Part shown: positions 1 to 8,143 of the stretch, in pieces
Numbering within the stretch: the first letter of the stretch is position 1
How the letters are laid out: each line of letters opens with the position of its first letter
Assembly (NCBI GenBank): GCA_038884575.1
Contig: JAWABQ010000002.1
Span: 1 to 64,000 of the forward strand
Source of the DNA: JAWAAW01 sp038884575
GTDB taxonomy: Archaea; Nanobdellota; Nanobdellia; Woesearchaeales; ARS49
Direction of reading: 5' to 3'
DNA length: 64,000 nt
Position numbers and translations under genes: made by a program
The notes under the pieces: generated by a model
The model's database searches: none
Told to the model about the DNA's origin: nothing
What the model saw: the letters and a program-made list of their open reading frames with translations, nothing else

Positions 1-162
1 AAGGTGCTTCATCAAATCCTGGTTTGTCGTGTACTTGGTAATGATTATGACAATAAGTGACATGATGAATGAGAGTATAAGGATGCTCCAGAATGGCGGC
101 AAAGGCAGGAGCCAACCAAAAAGAAAATCAAAAACAGGATTAAGGAAGTCAAGGAAGCCCAT
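1..162 (-). CDS. DUF106/EMC3-TMCO1-family membrane insertase, partial (3' end outside window)
   Basis: An ATG at 162 opens a frame that runs leftward off the window; 54 residues are visible. It begins MGFLDFLNPVFDF, has a hydrophobic helix at about residues 23-40 (WSILILSFIMSLIVIII) and continues TKYTTNQDLMKHL, the usual N-terminus of archaeal DUF106 proteins. The family belongs to the Oxa1/EMC3/TMCO1 superfamily of membrane-protein insertases. Its place directly after secY is the common archaeal arrangement and supports the call. The C-terminal part, which holds the rest of the fold, cannot be seen. An insert of about 130 bp separates it from secY. Confidence 0.8.
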   Translation of the reverse strand, partial: MGFLDFLNPVFDFLFGWLLPLPPFWSILILSFIMSLIVIIITKYTTNQDLMKHL

Positions 163-164
163 TT

Positions 165-334
165 TTTATCCACCCATAAACTTTCTCATCATCGGGTTCA
201 TGCCGCATCGACCTTTTGCGAAAAGCTCGACCAAAAGCATTAGTGCGGGATTTCCGCTATGCTCCAATCCCGCTCCATAAACTGCTTCGCTTTGCATTTA
301 TCCACCCATAAACTTTCTCATCATCGGGTTCATG
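165..334. repeat. 38-bp direct repeat of the secY 3' end flanking a 94-bp palindromic insert
   Basis: The 38 bases at 165-202 are repeated exactly at 297-334, where they form the last codons of secY (ending MNPMMRKFMGG). Between the copies, 203-296 is non-coding and contains an 8-bp inverted repeat (245-252 with 266-273, GCGGGATT and AATCCCGC, 13-nt loop). The structure resembles an insertion with target duplication at a gene end, or a tandem duplication followed by decay. The insert lies between secY and the DUF106 gene, so in the mRNA it would be an intergenic hairpin within the operon. Confidence 0.8.
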
Positions 335-1689
335 TCCATGAGGTGCTGCCTTGCAATGTCCTCGTAAAGCCTGTAAATAATCATCACAGTAAGCAAAAGC
401 CCTGTGCCATTTGTCAGGGCGCCTGAAATGTCAGCAAGCCCTGCAAGTATTCCGACTGCAATCGCACCCATAACAGTCAAAGGCAGGATGTAGCGGTCAA
501 GCAGCTTTTCAAGCACGCGCTCATCCTTCCTGAAGCCAGGAATCTGAAGCCCTGACTTCATTATCTGCTTTGCCTGGCTCCGCGCGTCCATTCCCGAAGT
601 CTGCACCCAGAACCAGGAGAACAGCACTGCGCCTCCGATAAGGAACACGAGGTAAACCCCTGAGTGCCAGACATCTGACACTGTCAGCGAGCCCCTGATG
701 AGCTTTCCAACAACATCAGGGGAGGCAATCCATGAAACAAACCCTGTGGCAGGGGTGTTTCCGACAAAAGTGCCGAGCCAGGGATGGCCCCACCTTTGCA
801 GCAGATGGGCCCAGAGCTGGATGTTTGCAATAAGCGCTGAGATAAGAATGACGGGAATGTTTGATGTGTAAACAAAGCTCAAAGGCCACCTGATTCCATG
901 GCCGCGAATCCTGCCAAATGAAAGCGGAATCTCAACCTTCATGCTTTGAGCATAGACTGCAATCACGAAGATTATAACAGTTGAAAGCACTGTTGAGAGC
1001 ATGAGTATTGCTGTCTGCGGGTCGCCCCTTGCAAGGCTCTGGAACAACGCAGGAATCGCGCCTGTCATTATTTCAGGGTTGTTCGGCGAAGGCAATGGCG
1101 ACAAAGCCCTGATGAAAACGCTTTGCGAGACCCCTGCTGCAATGAACAATGATATTCCCGAGCCAAAGCCCCACTTGCTCACAACCTCATCCATGAACAT
1201 TATCATTATTCCTCCAAGGAAGAGCTGGAAGACAAGCAGGAGCTGCAGTGTGAAGTACGCGCCTGTGCCAACAAGCTGCTCAGGAGGCGCAAGCCCGCCC
1301 ATGAAAACATAAATCCCGCCTTCAAACAACACGAAAAATACGCTCAGCAGCTTCTGGACCCCCTGGAAAGTCCTCTTGCCCTCATGGGTTGTGAGGTCAA
1401 ACTTCACAAGCCCCGAACCGTTCAGCAGCTGAAGCACTATGCTTCCTGTGACCATTGGGCCTATCCCAAGGCTTATTATTGAGCCAAAAGAGGCGCCAAG
1501 GATGATTGAAAGTATCTGAAATTGCTGCAATGCATTCTGGCCAAGCCCGAACAGCGGGACAAGACCGAGGATGAAGAACAGGACAAGGACAATCAGTGTC
1601 CATTTCAGCTTTTCCTTGAACCCAAGCTTGCGCTGAGTAGGAGGCGCAACTTCAGGAAGGTTGTAAAGTATTTCCTTGTACCAGGACAT
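298..1689 (-). CDS. secY: Preprotein translocase subunit SecY (Sec61 alpha)
   Basis: 463-residue channel protein of the Sec translocon. About ten hydrophobic segments are visible, the first at about residues 31-50. Archaeal hallmarks include the N-terminal YNLPEVAPPTQRKLGFKEKL and the GRIRGHGIRWPLSF loop with PV(I)LISAL after it. It forms the membrane pore with SecE and the Sec61 beta encoded at 36817. The ATG lies 2 nt after the L15 stop, so it is translated as the penultimate gene of the long ribosomal operon. Its last 38 bases are duplicated just downstream (165-202). Length is normal for the family. Confidence 0.97.
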   Translation of the reverse strand: MSWYKEILYNLPEVAPPTQRKLGFKEKLKWTLIVLVLFFILGLVPLFGLGQNALQQFQILSIILGASFGSIISLGIGPMVTGSIVLQLLNGSGLVKFDLTTHEGKRTFQGVQKLLSVFFVLFEGGIYVFMGGLAPPEQLVGTGAYFTLQLLLVFQLFLGGIMIMFMDEVVSKWGFGSGISLFIAAGVSQSVFIRALSPLPSPNNPEIMTGAIPALFQSLARGDPQTAILMLSTVLSTVIIFVIAVYAQSMKVEIPLSFGRIRGHGIRWPLSFVYTSNIPVILISALIANIQLWAHLLQRWGHPWLGTFVGNTPATGFVSWIASPDVVGKLIRGSLTVSDVWHSGVYLVFLIGGAVLFSWFWVQTSGMDARSQAKQIMKSGLQIPGFRKDERVLEKLLDRYILPLTVMGAIAVGILAGLADISGALTNGTGLLLTVMIIYRLYEDIARQHLMDMNPMMRKFMGG

Positions 1690-1691
1690 TT

Positions 1692-2141
1692 TTATTCAGC
1701 CCGCGCAACAGACAGTTCTCCGCCTGCTGCCTTGACTTTCTCAACAGCATCAGGCGCAGCCCTCTGGGATGTTATTTTCCATTTCCTCCTGACTTTGCCT
1801 GAGCCCAAAACCTTTGTGCATCCTATCTTTGAAACATCAATGCTGACGACCCCTCCTGACTCTGTTGCCAGCTTCTGTGAGAGCAGAGACGGAAGCCGGT
1901 CCTCAAGGTCGCGGAGGTTAATCACGCAGTCCTGAACTTTGGGCCCCTTATGGATAAACCCGTGCTTGCCCATAAGCTGCTTTGTCCACAGCCCTGCGCG
2001 AGGTGCCTTTGCATTTGCCTTCTTGCCAGTGCCTGCATTTCCAGCACCGCCTTTCTGGCCTGAGCCGCGGTGAACAAGGCCCCATCCGCATGTCCTTGAG
2101 CCGCGCTGCTTTGTTATCTTCTTGCGCCTTTTGACTGTCAT
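1692..2141 (-). CDS. rpl15: Ribosomal protein uL15
   Basis: 149-residue large-subunit protein. The basic glycine-rich N-terminus (RRKKITKQRGSRTCGWG, then RGSGQKGGAGNAG) is the L15 signature, and the C-terminal half carries the globular domain (VSIDVSKIGCTKVLGSGKV). The start overlaps the L30 stop by 4 nt and secY follows after 2 nt, so it is translationally coupled on both sides. The order L30-L15-SecY is standard in archaeal and bacterial spc operons. Confidence 0.96.
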   Translation of the reverse strand: MTVKRRKKITKQRGSRTCGWGLVHRGSGQKGGAGNAGTGKKANAKAPRAGLWTKQLMGKHGFIHKGPKVQDCVINLRDLEDRLPSLLSQKLATESGGVVSIDVSKIGCTKVLGSGKVRRKWKITSQRAAPDAVEKVKAAGGELSVARAE

Positions 2142-2488
2142 ACCATCCTCATCAATAATTCATTTATTTTCTCGCCGCGGTTGCCAAGCGCGCCGCCTAC
2201 CTTGAACGGAAGCTTTATTCCTTTCCTGCCATAGCCTTTTCTTGGCGGCTGGAGTGCATACCACCTTCCTTCGCCACGCTTCCTTGGAGCCATGCTTTTC
2301 TCTGCCTCTGCTGACACCGGGCCCCATGTGACAAATGACCTTACCTTGTTAAGCTGGCCTATTGTGCTTGGGGATTCTTCGACGATTGTTGCATGGTGGC
2401 GCCTGCGCAGGTTAAGCTGCTCAAGAGCCCTTTCAATATCCCCACGCACCCTTGCCTTGCCCCTTACCCTTACGATTGCGATTTTCAT
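2138..2488 (-). CDS. rpl30: Ribosomal protein uL30
   Basis: 116-residue large-subunit protein beginning MKIAIVRVRGKARVRGDIERAL, the L30 ferredoxin-like core with the RRRHHATIVEESPSTIGQLNKVRSFVTWG-type segment that follows it in archaea. It is shorter than the roughly 150 residues usual for archaeal L30; the C-terminus after about residue 70 is a short basic tail (RKGYGRKGIKLPF). Start overlaps the S5 stop by 4 nt and the stop overlaps the L15 start by 4 nt. Confidence 0.93.
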   Translation of the reverse strand: MKIAIVRVRGKARVRGDIERALEQLNLRRRHHATIVEESPSTIGQLNKVRSFVTWGPVSAEAEKSMAPRKRGEGRWYALQPPRKGYGRKGIKLPFKVGGALGNRGEKINELLMRMV

Positions 2489-3369
2489 TCTGTAAGCACC
2501 TTTCCTGCAATTTTTGCAACGCGCTCTGCGTGCTCTGCCTTGATTTTGGTAGTGTTAAGCTTTTTGAGCGCATCGACAACAGCATCTATGAGGTTGGTTG
2601 TGGAGCGCAAGTTTCCATCTGTCTTGCTCCAGACATCCTTTATGCCTGCAAATCTGAGTATTTTTGCTGTTTCCTGCTCCATACACAAACCCTTGCCCTT
2701 TGGTGCAGGCATGAGCCTTATCCTTATTGAGCCGCACTTGCCCTCAACTGCAAACGGTATGCTGTGAGGGGTCTTGCAGCCGCACTGCCAGGAACCGCAT
2801 CCGCGCGCAATCTTGAAAATATTGAGCTTTGCCTTGCGCAATGCCTTTTCGCGCGCTGGCACAGTATCCTTGGACTTGCCATATCCGACACCCACATAGC
2901 CATTGCCGTTTCCGACAATAGCAACACAGGAAAAGCTTGGCTTGTTGCCTTCAGGGGTCTTTTTCTGAGTCTGCTTGAAAACCCTCCTCTGGCCTCCGCC
3001 GAATTTGCCCTTTGCCTGGCCTATCATAAGCAAGTCATTCTCCATATTGGGCAAAAGCACATCAACAACAGTTGCCTCAAGTATTTTTATTCCCTTATCA
3101 AGAATCTGGTCAATGTCAGTTATTTCGCCTGACTTGACCTTTTGCCCAAGGCTTGTCTTTGGCTGCCATGCAGCAATATCCACGCCTTCTTTTGGGACCT
3201 CAAGCGCCTCTTCCTCAGGAATCTCAGTAATAACGTCTTTTTCAACCTCGAGCTTGACTTCCTCAACAACAGGGGCAATAACTGCCTCTGGCTCATTTTC
3301 GCTCGGCGGCTGCTCTGCATCCCCGCTTTGCCTTGTTTTCTTTTCCTCAGTTTGCTTTTTCGAGCTCAT
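2485..3369 (-). CDS. rps5: Ribosomal protein uS5 with acidic N-terminal extension
   Basis: Small-subunit protein of 294 residues. The S5 double-stranded-RNA-binding fold is clear from about residue 80 (DQILDKGIKILEATVVDVLLP) and the C-terminal domain follows (KGLCMEQETAKILRFAGIKDVWSKT). The first 65 or so residues form a Glu/Pro/Lys-rich extension, unusually long. I chose the ATG at 3369, which has GAGG about nine bases upstream; a GTG at 3384 that overlaps the L18 stop is the alternative and adds five residues. Confidence 0.93.
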   Translation of the reverse strand: MSSKKQTEEKKTRQSGDAEQPPSENEPEAVIAPVVEEVKLEVEKDVITEIPEEEALEVPKEGVDIAAWQPKTSLGQKVKSGEITDIDQILDKGIKILEATVVDVLLPNMENDLLMIGQAKGKFGGGQRRVFKQTQKKTPEGNKPSFSCVAIVGNGNGYVGVGYGKSKDTVPAREKALRKAKLNIFKIARGCGSWQCGCKTPHSIPFAVEGKCGSIRIRLMPAPKGKGLCMEQETAKILRFAGIKDVWSKTDGNLRSTTNLIDAVVDALKKLNTTKIKAEHAERVAKIAGKVLTE

Positions 3370-3380
3370 TGTGATTTTCC

Positions 3381-3959
3381 TCACGCCATTACTTTCTTCT
3401 TTATTTCCTCGACATGCGCAGGCAGGCTTTCTGGCGGGACTCCTGCCTTAAGGTAATTGCCAAACATGCGATTGTATGCATCCGGGCTCTGCTTGAGCTT
3501 GCTTGCCCATGCAGCTATATGCTCGCCCCGTATCCTTTTTTCATCAGGCAAAATTTCCTTTGCGTGCGGCACGCTTATCCCCGAATCAACCACTCCCTTA
3601 AGCGCCGCATACCATATTGCGCCTTTTACTGAGACGCTGAGCCCAATGTCAAGCGTTGCACTTGTTATTTTCTTTGCCTTTGCCTTTTTTCCAAGCAGCA
3701 AGCCGCACAGGTATGCTGCAGGAAGGTTACCAAGGTTGACCTTCCAGCCAAGCTTCCTTAGCTCTCTTGAATGCGCTGAGACAAGTATCTTGTCTCCCTT
3801 TGGACTGAATTCCACCACCTGCAGCCAGATATTCTTGAGCGAGCGCCTGATTACGAGCCTCATCTTGCCGCACTTGAGCAGCTTGAGGCGCGTCTTGTAG
3901 TCAGTCTTCCCAATCCGCTTCCTGCGGTACGGCACTGCATAAGTTGGTGATGCTTTCAT
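3381..3959 (-). CDS. rpl18: Ribosomal protein uL18
   Basis: 192-residue 5S-rRNA-binding protein. The N-terminus (YAVPYRRKRIGKTDYKTRLKL) and the SGHPRLVIRRS-equivalent (KMRLVIRRSLKNIWLQVVEF) followed by AYLCGLLLGKKA match archaeal/eukaryotic L18 (L5e type), which is longer than the bacterial protein. It sits between L19e and S5 as is usual. It starts 4 nt after the L19e stop. Confidence 0.95.
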   Translation of the reverse strand: MKASPTYAVPYRRKRIGKTDYKTRLKLLKCGKMRLVIRRSLKNIWLQVVEFSPKGDKILVSAHSRELRKLGWKVNLGNLPAAYLCGLLLGKKAKAKKITSATLDIGLSVSVKGAIWYAALKGVVDSGISVPHAKEILPDEKRIRGEHIAAWASKLKQSPDAYNRMFGNYLKAGVPPESLPAHVEEIKKKVMA

Positions 3960-3963
3960 TCTT

Positions 3964-4410
3964 TCACTTCTTGATGAAGAGCCCCTGCTCCTTCAAAAAC
4001 AGCTTGATGTGGCGCGTGCTCCTGAAGAAGCCGCCCTTTGACTTCTGGTACAGCATGTTGAATGTTTCGTGCGTTATGAGATTGTGCTCCTTAAGCCTCT
4101 TGAGCAGGTCCCTCTGAGCCCTGACAAGGCGCATCCACTGCAGCTTGTCATCAGCCCTTGCATTGGCAGAGCCTTTTCGCGAGCCAGGTCCAACCCTCCT
4201 GCTGCGGCGCTTCTGACCCATTGCATGCCTTGTGCGGAATTTTCCTGTCCCCTGCACCGGCGCGCGGGTTATGATGCCCTTTCTTATGAGCCTGCCAACG
4301 TCAAACTTTGTGATTGCCTCCTTTATCTCCCCAAGCTTTTCAGGGTCAAACGTAATTCGGTTGGGCGAGCAATTAAGTACCTGTGCCGCGAGCCTTTTTT
4401 GGAGCATCAT
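3964..4410 (-). CDS. rpl19e: Ribosomal protein eL19
   Basis: 148-residue archaeal/eukaryotic large-subunit protein. The call rests on LIRKGIITRAPVQGTGKFR, the run of arginine and lysine that follows (GQKRRSRRVGPGSRKGSANAR) and the helical C-terminus (KSKGGFFRSTRHIKLFLKE). There are two adjacent ATG codons at 4410 and 4407 overlapping the L32e stop; the first is used here. No bacterial homologue exists, so it also marks the operon as archaeal. Confidence 0.95.
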   Translation of the reverse strand: MMLQKRLAAQVLNCSPNRITFDPEKLGEIKEAITKFDVGRLIRKGIITRAPVQGTGKFRTRHAMGQKRRSRRVGPGSRKGSANARADDKLQWMRLVRAQRDLLKRLKEHNLITHETFNMLYQKSKGGFFRSTRHIKLFLKEQGLFIKK

Positions 4411-4979
4411 TGCTTTGCAGTAAGGACCTTGTCCTTCTCCTCCTTTGCCTGTTTCTTCTGCTCTTCCTCGCTGACCTTTTCAGCAAGGGCAGGCTTCTTT
4501 GCCTCCTTTTCCTTGGCTTTTGCCTCTTTTTCCTTTGCTGCCTTTGCCTTGGCTTCCTTGCGGGCGGCAATGCTGTCCTGTATAAGCTTGAGCTCCCCGT
4601 CAATGTCCTTTACATTCAGCACCTTTATGCCCATTGTTTTTGCCTTTGTAAGCAGTGCAATCCTTTTTGGCATACCCAATGTGCTTCCAAGTATTGCACC
4701 CTGGCTTTTTGGGTCCAGCTTGGAAAGCTCCTCAACGGTATGTATGACAATCTGCTCATATCCTGAAGGGTGGAGGCCGTAAACTTCTTTCGGGCTCCCA
4801 TATCCAGGGTCAACAAGGGCGCGGTGACCTGCAAAGCGGTGCCTCATCTTGCTGTGGAGCCCTCTCGGCCTGCGCCATGGCATTGGGATGCATGCGCGCT
4901 TCTGATAGTCCTCCCTTATGAAATTTGGCTTTTTGGATTTCAGCTGCTTCCTGACCTTGAGCATTTGTTCCTTTGTCAT
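4407..4979 (-). CDS. rpl32e: Ribosomal protein eL32 with charged C-terminal tail
   Basis: 190-residue large-subunit protein. The core is seen at residues 15-130 (KKPNFIREDYQKRACI, RPRGLHSKMRHRFAGHRALVDPGYG with GSPKEVYGLHPSGYEQIVIH). Archaeal L32e is usually about 130 residues; here some 55 residues of Lys/Glu/Ala-rich sequence (KEAKAKAAKEKEAKAKEKEA and beyond) follow, predicted helical. The start overlaps the L6 stop by 4 nt. Confidence 0.94.
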   Translation of the reverse strand: MTKEQMLKVRKQLKSKKPNFIREDYQKRACIPMPWRRPRGLHSKMRHRFAGHRALVDPGYGSPKEVYGLHPSGYEQIVIHTVEELSKLDPKSQGAILGSTLGMPKRIALLTKAKTMGIKVLNVKDIDGELKLIQDSIAARKEAKAKAAKEKEAKAKEKEAKKPALAEKVSEEEQKKQAKEEKDKVLTAKQ

Positions 4980-5524
4980 TGTTCTGCTTCCTTCCCGGGC
5001 TTCTGGGTAATGTAAATCCCGTCCTGGAATGTCCTCAAATCCTTGTTTGACTTGAACGTGAGCAGCTCAAGCAGCCCTGCTGTCTGGCCCGCGAGCTCCC
5101 TATCCACCCCTGTGACTGTGATTTCCTGCCCTGCAACCTTAACTTCAACTCCAGCAGGTATTGTGCATTCCCTTGGCACCTTTTCGCCAAGGAAGTTCTT
5201 GAGCGCAAACTTGTTTCCTGAAACCGCCGCAGTCATTGGGAAGTGGCCCGAGCATATCTTAAGCTTGTAAACCCATGGCTGCTGCACACCGCGCACCATA
5301 TTCTTCAGGTGCGCAAGGAATGTGTAAAGCATTTTTTTCTCGCGCTTTGTTGCTTTCTTTGACTTGAGCGTGACTTTCTGGCCATTGGCAGATATCAGGA
5401 TGCCTGGAGAGACCATCCTTCTTGCTATTTCCCCCTTTGGCCCCTTTATTTTGGCAGTGCCGTGCTCTATTGCAATCGTTACGCCCTGCGGCAGTTCAAG
5501 CACTTCCTCAATATTGAGCTTCAT
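4976..5524 (-). CDS. rpl6: Ribosomal protein uL6
   Basis: 182-residue large-subunit protein with the two tandem L6 domains; the first begins LELPQGVTIAIEHGTAKIKGPKGE and the second carries EVKVAGQEITVTGVDRELAGQTAGLLE. The length fits archaeal L6. It begins 1 nt after the S8 stop and overlaps the L32e start by 4 nt. Confidence 0.95.
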   Translation of the reverse strand: MKLNIEEVLELPQGVTIAIEHGTAKIKGPKGEIARRMVSPGILISANGQKVTLKSKKATKREKKMLYTFLAHLKNMVRGVQQPWVYKLKICSGHFPMTAAVSGNKFALKNFLGEKVPRECTIPAGVEVKVAGQEITVTGVDRELAGQTAGLLELLTFKSNKDLRTFQDGIYITQKPGKEAEQ

Positions 5525-5525
5525 T

Positions 5526-5915
5526 TTAGTAACAGTAGGCTATGAGCCTTCCTCCAAGGTTCTGCGATTTTGCCTCCTCATGCGTCATCATGCCCTTGAT
5601 TGTCGAGACAATAAGCACGCCAACGCCCTTTGCAGGCAGGAACCTCTTCTCAAACTTTTCATATTCGTTCATCGTGACAGCAAACCTCGGCTTTACAACC
5701 CCGCACTTGTTGATGTTGCCAAGCAGGTTGACTTTGACAACGCCTCCGCGCGCATCAGTGACAGGCTCTGTTGCGCCAAGATATCCCTGCTCGTTGAGTA
5801 TTTGCAGGGCTTTGCGCACTGTTTTTGACGCAGGATGGACAGTATACACCTTCTTGCCCACCTTGTCATAGTTCAAAATCCCGGACAATGCATTTGCCAA
5901 TGGGTCGTTAAGCAT
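5526..5915 (-). CDS. rps8: Ribosomal protein uS8
   Basis: 129-residue small-subunit protein binding 16S rRNA helix 21. It starts MLNDPLANALSGILNYDKVGKK and ends GVLIVSTIKGMMTHEEAKSQ and LGGRLIAYCY, the canonical S8 C-terminus. In archaea it is followed by L6, as here. S14 lies 10 nt upstream. Confidence 0.96.
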   Translation of the reverse strand: MLNDPLANALSGILNYDKVGKKVYTVHPASKTVRKALQILNEQGYLGATEPVTDARGGVVKVNLLGNINKCGVVKPRFAVTMNEYEKFEKRFLPAKGVGVLIVSTIKGMMTHEEAKSQNLGGRLIAYCY

Positions 5916-5925
5916 TTTTGTTTCC

Positions 5926-6159
5926 TCACGCGTACTTCTTGAATCCTATTTTCACTGCGATTTCGCGGAAGCAGTGCCTGCAGATGCTCATGCCGTACTT
6001 TGAGATGTGGCCCCCGTACCTGCCGCAATTCTCGCATTTTGATGCAACTGTCATTCCTGTCTTCCTCTTCTTTGGCGCATTGTGCTTCATATACTTCTTC
6101 ATTTTTGCCGGCTTTACCTTGAGCTGGACAAATGCCTTGCGCCAGTCTTTGATAGTCAT
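5926..6159 (-). CDS. rps14: Ribosomal protein uS14, zinc-binding type
   Basis: 77-residue small-subunit protein. The zinc site is present as CENC at about residue 42 and CRHC at about residue 60, the form found in archaea. The last residues, EIAVKIGFKKYA, are the usual S14 end. An N-terminal extension of about 35 residues precedes the zinc domain; archaeal S14 often has only about 50-55 residues, so the ATG at 6159, which overlaps the L5 stop by 4 nt, is supported by coupling; an internal start remains possible. Confidence 0.93.
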   Translation of the reverse strand: MTIKDWRKAFVQLKVKPAKMKKYMKHNAPKKRKTGMTVASKCENCGRYGGHISKYGMSICRHCFREIAVKIGFKKYA

Positions 6160-6674
6160 TCAGCCTCACCAACCTTTATGTTGAAGTTTTTCTGCATGAA
6201 TTCAATCGCCTCATCGCGCGTGACCATGTGCCTGCGCGGTATTTTTTTCTGCTTCAGGCGCCTGCGCTTTATCCTGTATCCAGGGCGCTCCAGAGTCACG
6301 CAGACCTCAAGGCCCATAATCCCTATCTTAGGATCATAAGCCACGCCGGGAATGTCGATGTATTCCTGTATCCCGAATGAAATGTTGCCGCTCTCATCAA
6401 ACTGCGTCGGCCTGAGCTTGTTTTCCTTTGCATGTAAAAGCCTCTTGAGCAGCTCTGCCGCAGGCTGCTTCCTGAGCGTTAGCTTGCAGCCGATTGGAAG
6501 GCCAGGGCGCAGGCCCCAGTTTGGGATTCTTTTCTGCGTCACTGTCTTGACAGGGTCTATTCCCGTTATTGCCTTGATGAGGGCTACGCCTTTCTCAAGC
6601 TTCTGCACATCCTTCCCTGCACCTATGTTCAGGGTGACTTTCTCTATCCGCGGCTGCCTCATTATGCTGCTCAT
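6156..6674 (-). CDS. rpl5: Ribosomal protein uL5
   Basis: 172-residue large-subunit protein that holds 5S rRNA in the central protuberance. Seen: RQPRIEKVTLNIGAGKDVQKLEK at the N-terminus, KTVTQKRIPNWGLRPGLPIGCKLTLR in the middle and GIMGLEVCVTLERPGYRIKRRR toward the end, all typical of archaeal L5. Start overlaps the S4e stop by 4 nt. A second ATG four codons in is a possible alternative start. Confidence 0.96.
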   Translation of the reverse strand: MSSIMRQPRIEKVTLNIGAGKDVQKLEKGVALIKAITGIDPVKTVTQKRIPNWGLRPGLPIGCKLTLRKQPAAELLKRLLHAKENKLRPTQFDESGNISFGIQEYIDIPGVAYDPKIGIMGLEVCVTLERPGYRIKRRRLKQKKIPRRHMVTRDEAIEFMQKNFNIKVGEAE

Positions 6675-7363
6675 TGTGCCTTCATTATTGTAAGTACTGG
6701 CCTCTCCCTGCCAACCACAAGTGCATATTTCTTTGCCGTCATAATTTGCTGTCCATTGGCAGTGAACATGATTTCATTACCTTCTAACTTTTCAACAACC
6801 CCTGTTGTCCCTATGTGCTTTCCGCCAAGCAGGTAAACCAGCGCGCCCTTCTCAAGCGCCAAGCGCTGCTGTATCTTCTGGCCAGGCACTTCAAGCAAAA
6901 GCGTGTCGCCTGTGCTTGCTGCCTTGCTTTCGGCAAGCACATTCCTCCCATCACTGAGGTTGAGCTGCACTTTTCCGCCTGCAACTGATGTCTTGTTGAC
7001 CACCTTGCAAAGCTTCATCCCTGCCTCGCTCTTGGGAATAGGCATCAAGTGAAGCCTGCCTTTTGTGTCAAACACAAGCCTGTAGTATTCATTCGAGCCA
7101 GGCAATGAAATGCTGTCAAGCAGGCCGACAGGTGCCTTTGGATCCTTAATGCGCCTGTTGTCAACAAGTATCTGGTGAGCCTGCAGTATTTTCTTGGCTT
7201 CTGCCGAGGTCTGGGCATAACCAAGCTGCTGCAGCACAAGCGAAACAGGCATGCTCTCTGAAAGCCTGTGCGCCCCAGGCAGCGGCTTTGCTATGTACTT
7301 GGTTGTCTTCCTGAGGATTGCCCATGATTTTGGCGCGTTAAGGCGCTTAAGGTGTCTGCTCAT
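6671..7363 (-). CDS. rps4e: Ribosomal protein eS4
   Basis: 230-residue small-subunit protein limited to archaea and eukaryotes. The S4e N-terminal domain starts SRHLKRLNAPKSWAI, an S4-like RNA-binding segment follows (residues 40-90), and a KOW-type segment (GGKHIGTTGVVEKLEGNEI) lies near the C-terminus. It overlaps L24 and L5 by 4 nt each. Confidence 0.96.
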   Translation of the reverse strand: MSRHLKRLNAPKSWAILRKTTKYIAKPLPGAHRLSESMPVSLVLQQLGYAQTSAEAKKILQAHQILVDNRRIKDPKAPVGLLDSISLPGSNEYYRLVFDTKGRLHLMPIPKSEAGMKLCKVVNKTSVAGGKVQLNLSDGRNVLAESKAASTGDTLLLEVPGQKIQQRLALEKGALVYLLGGKHIGTTGVVEKLEGNEIMFTANGQQIMTAKKYALVVGRERPVLTIMKAQ

Positions 7364-7737
7364 GATTTTGTCTCCGGAAACCTTCTTTTGTCGCTCGTGT
7401 CAGGCTCCTCTATCAGGATGTTTGAAGGGTGGATTGGATACATTGCCTTGCTTCCATCGCGCTTTGTGAACTCAATTCCTGTGATGTACACCTTTTTCTC
7501 CTTGGCATTGATGCGGTCGACCTTCCCTGTCTTGTTGCGGAAGCTTCCGCGCATCACCTTCACCTTGTCGCCAACGCGGAGCCTGAGCGAACGGCACTTG
7601 TGCTTCTGCCTAAGCTCCTTTGAGAGGTGTGCAGAGAGGAAGTCCCCCCTTGCATGCAATGGCGCTTCGCGTACATAGGCGCGCTGCTTCCGCACCTGCA
7701 CGCTTCCCCTCCATGACTTGTTCCATTCTGCCTTCAT
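7360..7737 (-). CDS. rpl24: Ribosomal protein uL24
   Basis: 125-residue large-subunit protein. The KOW motif is seen as LRVGDKVKVMRGSFRNKTGKV, followed by KKVYITGIEFTKRDGSKA, as in archaeal L24 (L26e type). I chose the ATG at 7737 (MKAEWNKSW), 4 nt after the L14 stop; a TTG four codons upstream is in frame but less likely. It overlaps S4e by 4 nt. Confidence 0.95.
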   Translation of the reverse strand: MKAEWNKSWRGSVQVRKQRAYVREAPLHARGDFLSAHLSKELRQKHKCRSLRLRVGDKVKVMRGSFRNKTGKVDRINAKEKKVYITGIEFTKRDGSKAMYPIHPSNILIEEPDTSDKRRFPETKS

Positions 7738-7741
7738 TTTC

Positions 7742-8143
7742 TCACACAATTATTGATGCTATCTTTGCCACTGCAGGCCAGCGCTCTGCAACCTCCTTTG
7801 CCACAGGGCCCTTTATCATCGTGCCCTTGGGGTTGCCGAACTCATCCTTGAGGACTGCTGCTGCATTGTCTGCGAATTTGACCCTTGTGCCGTCAGGGCG
7901 CCTGAATGCCTTTTTCTGGCGCACAATGACTGCCTGCACAACCTGCTTCCTCATGTCGGGCTTGCCCTCCACGACTGATGCATAGATGACATCACCTATG
8001 CCTGCAGCCTCATACCTTCCTGTGCGGGTCTTGTGCCCCCTTACTGTTATGATTTTGAGTATTTTGGCGCCTGAATTGTCGCACGCAGGTATCCTTGCAT
8101 TGTGCGGCAGCGGCCGCCCCATCCTTGCCTTGACGTCCTTCAT
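7742..8143 (-). CDS. rpl14: Ribosomal protein uL14
   Basis: 133-residue large-subunit protein lying at the subunit interface. It contains IPACDNSGAKILKIITVRG, the DVIYASVVEGKPDMRKQVVQ-type strand segment and VKFADNAAAVLKDEFGNPKGT with KGPVAKEVAERWP after it, all standard. Overlaps the S17 stop by 4 nt. Confidence 0.97.
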   Translation of the reverse strand: MKDVKARMGRPLPHNARIPACDNSGAKILKIITVRGHKTRTGRYEAAGIGDVIYASVVEGKPDMRKQVVQAVIVRQKKAFRRPDGTRVKFADNAAAVLKDEFGNPKGTMIKGPVAKEVAERWPAVAKIASIIV

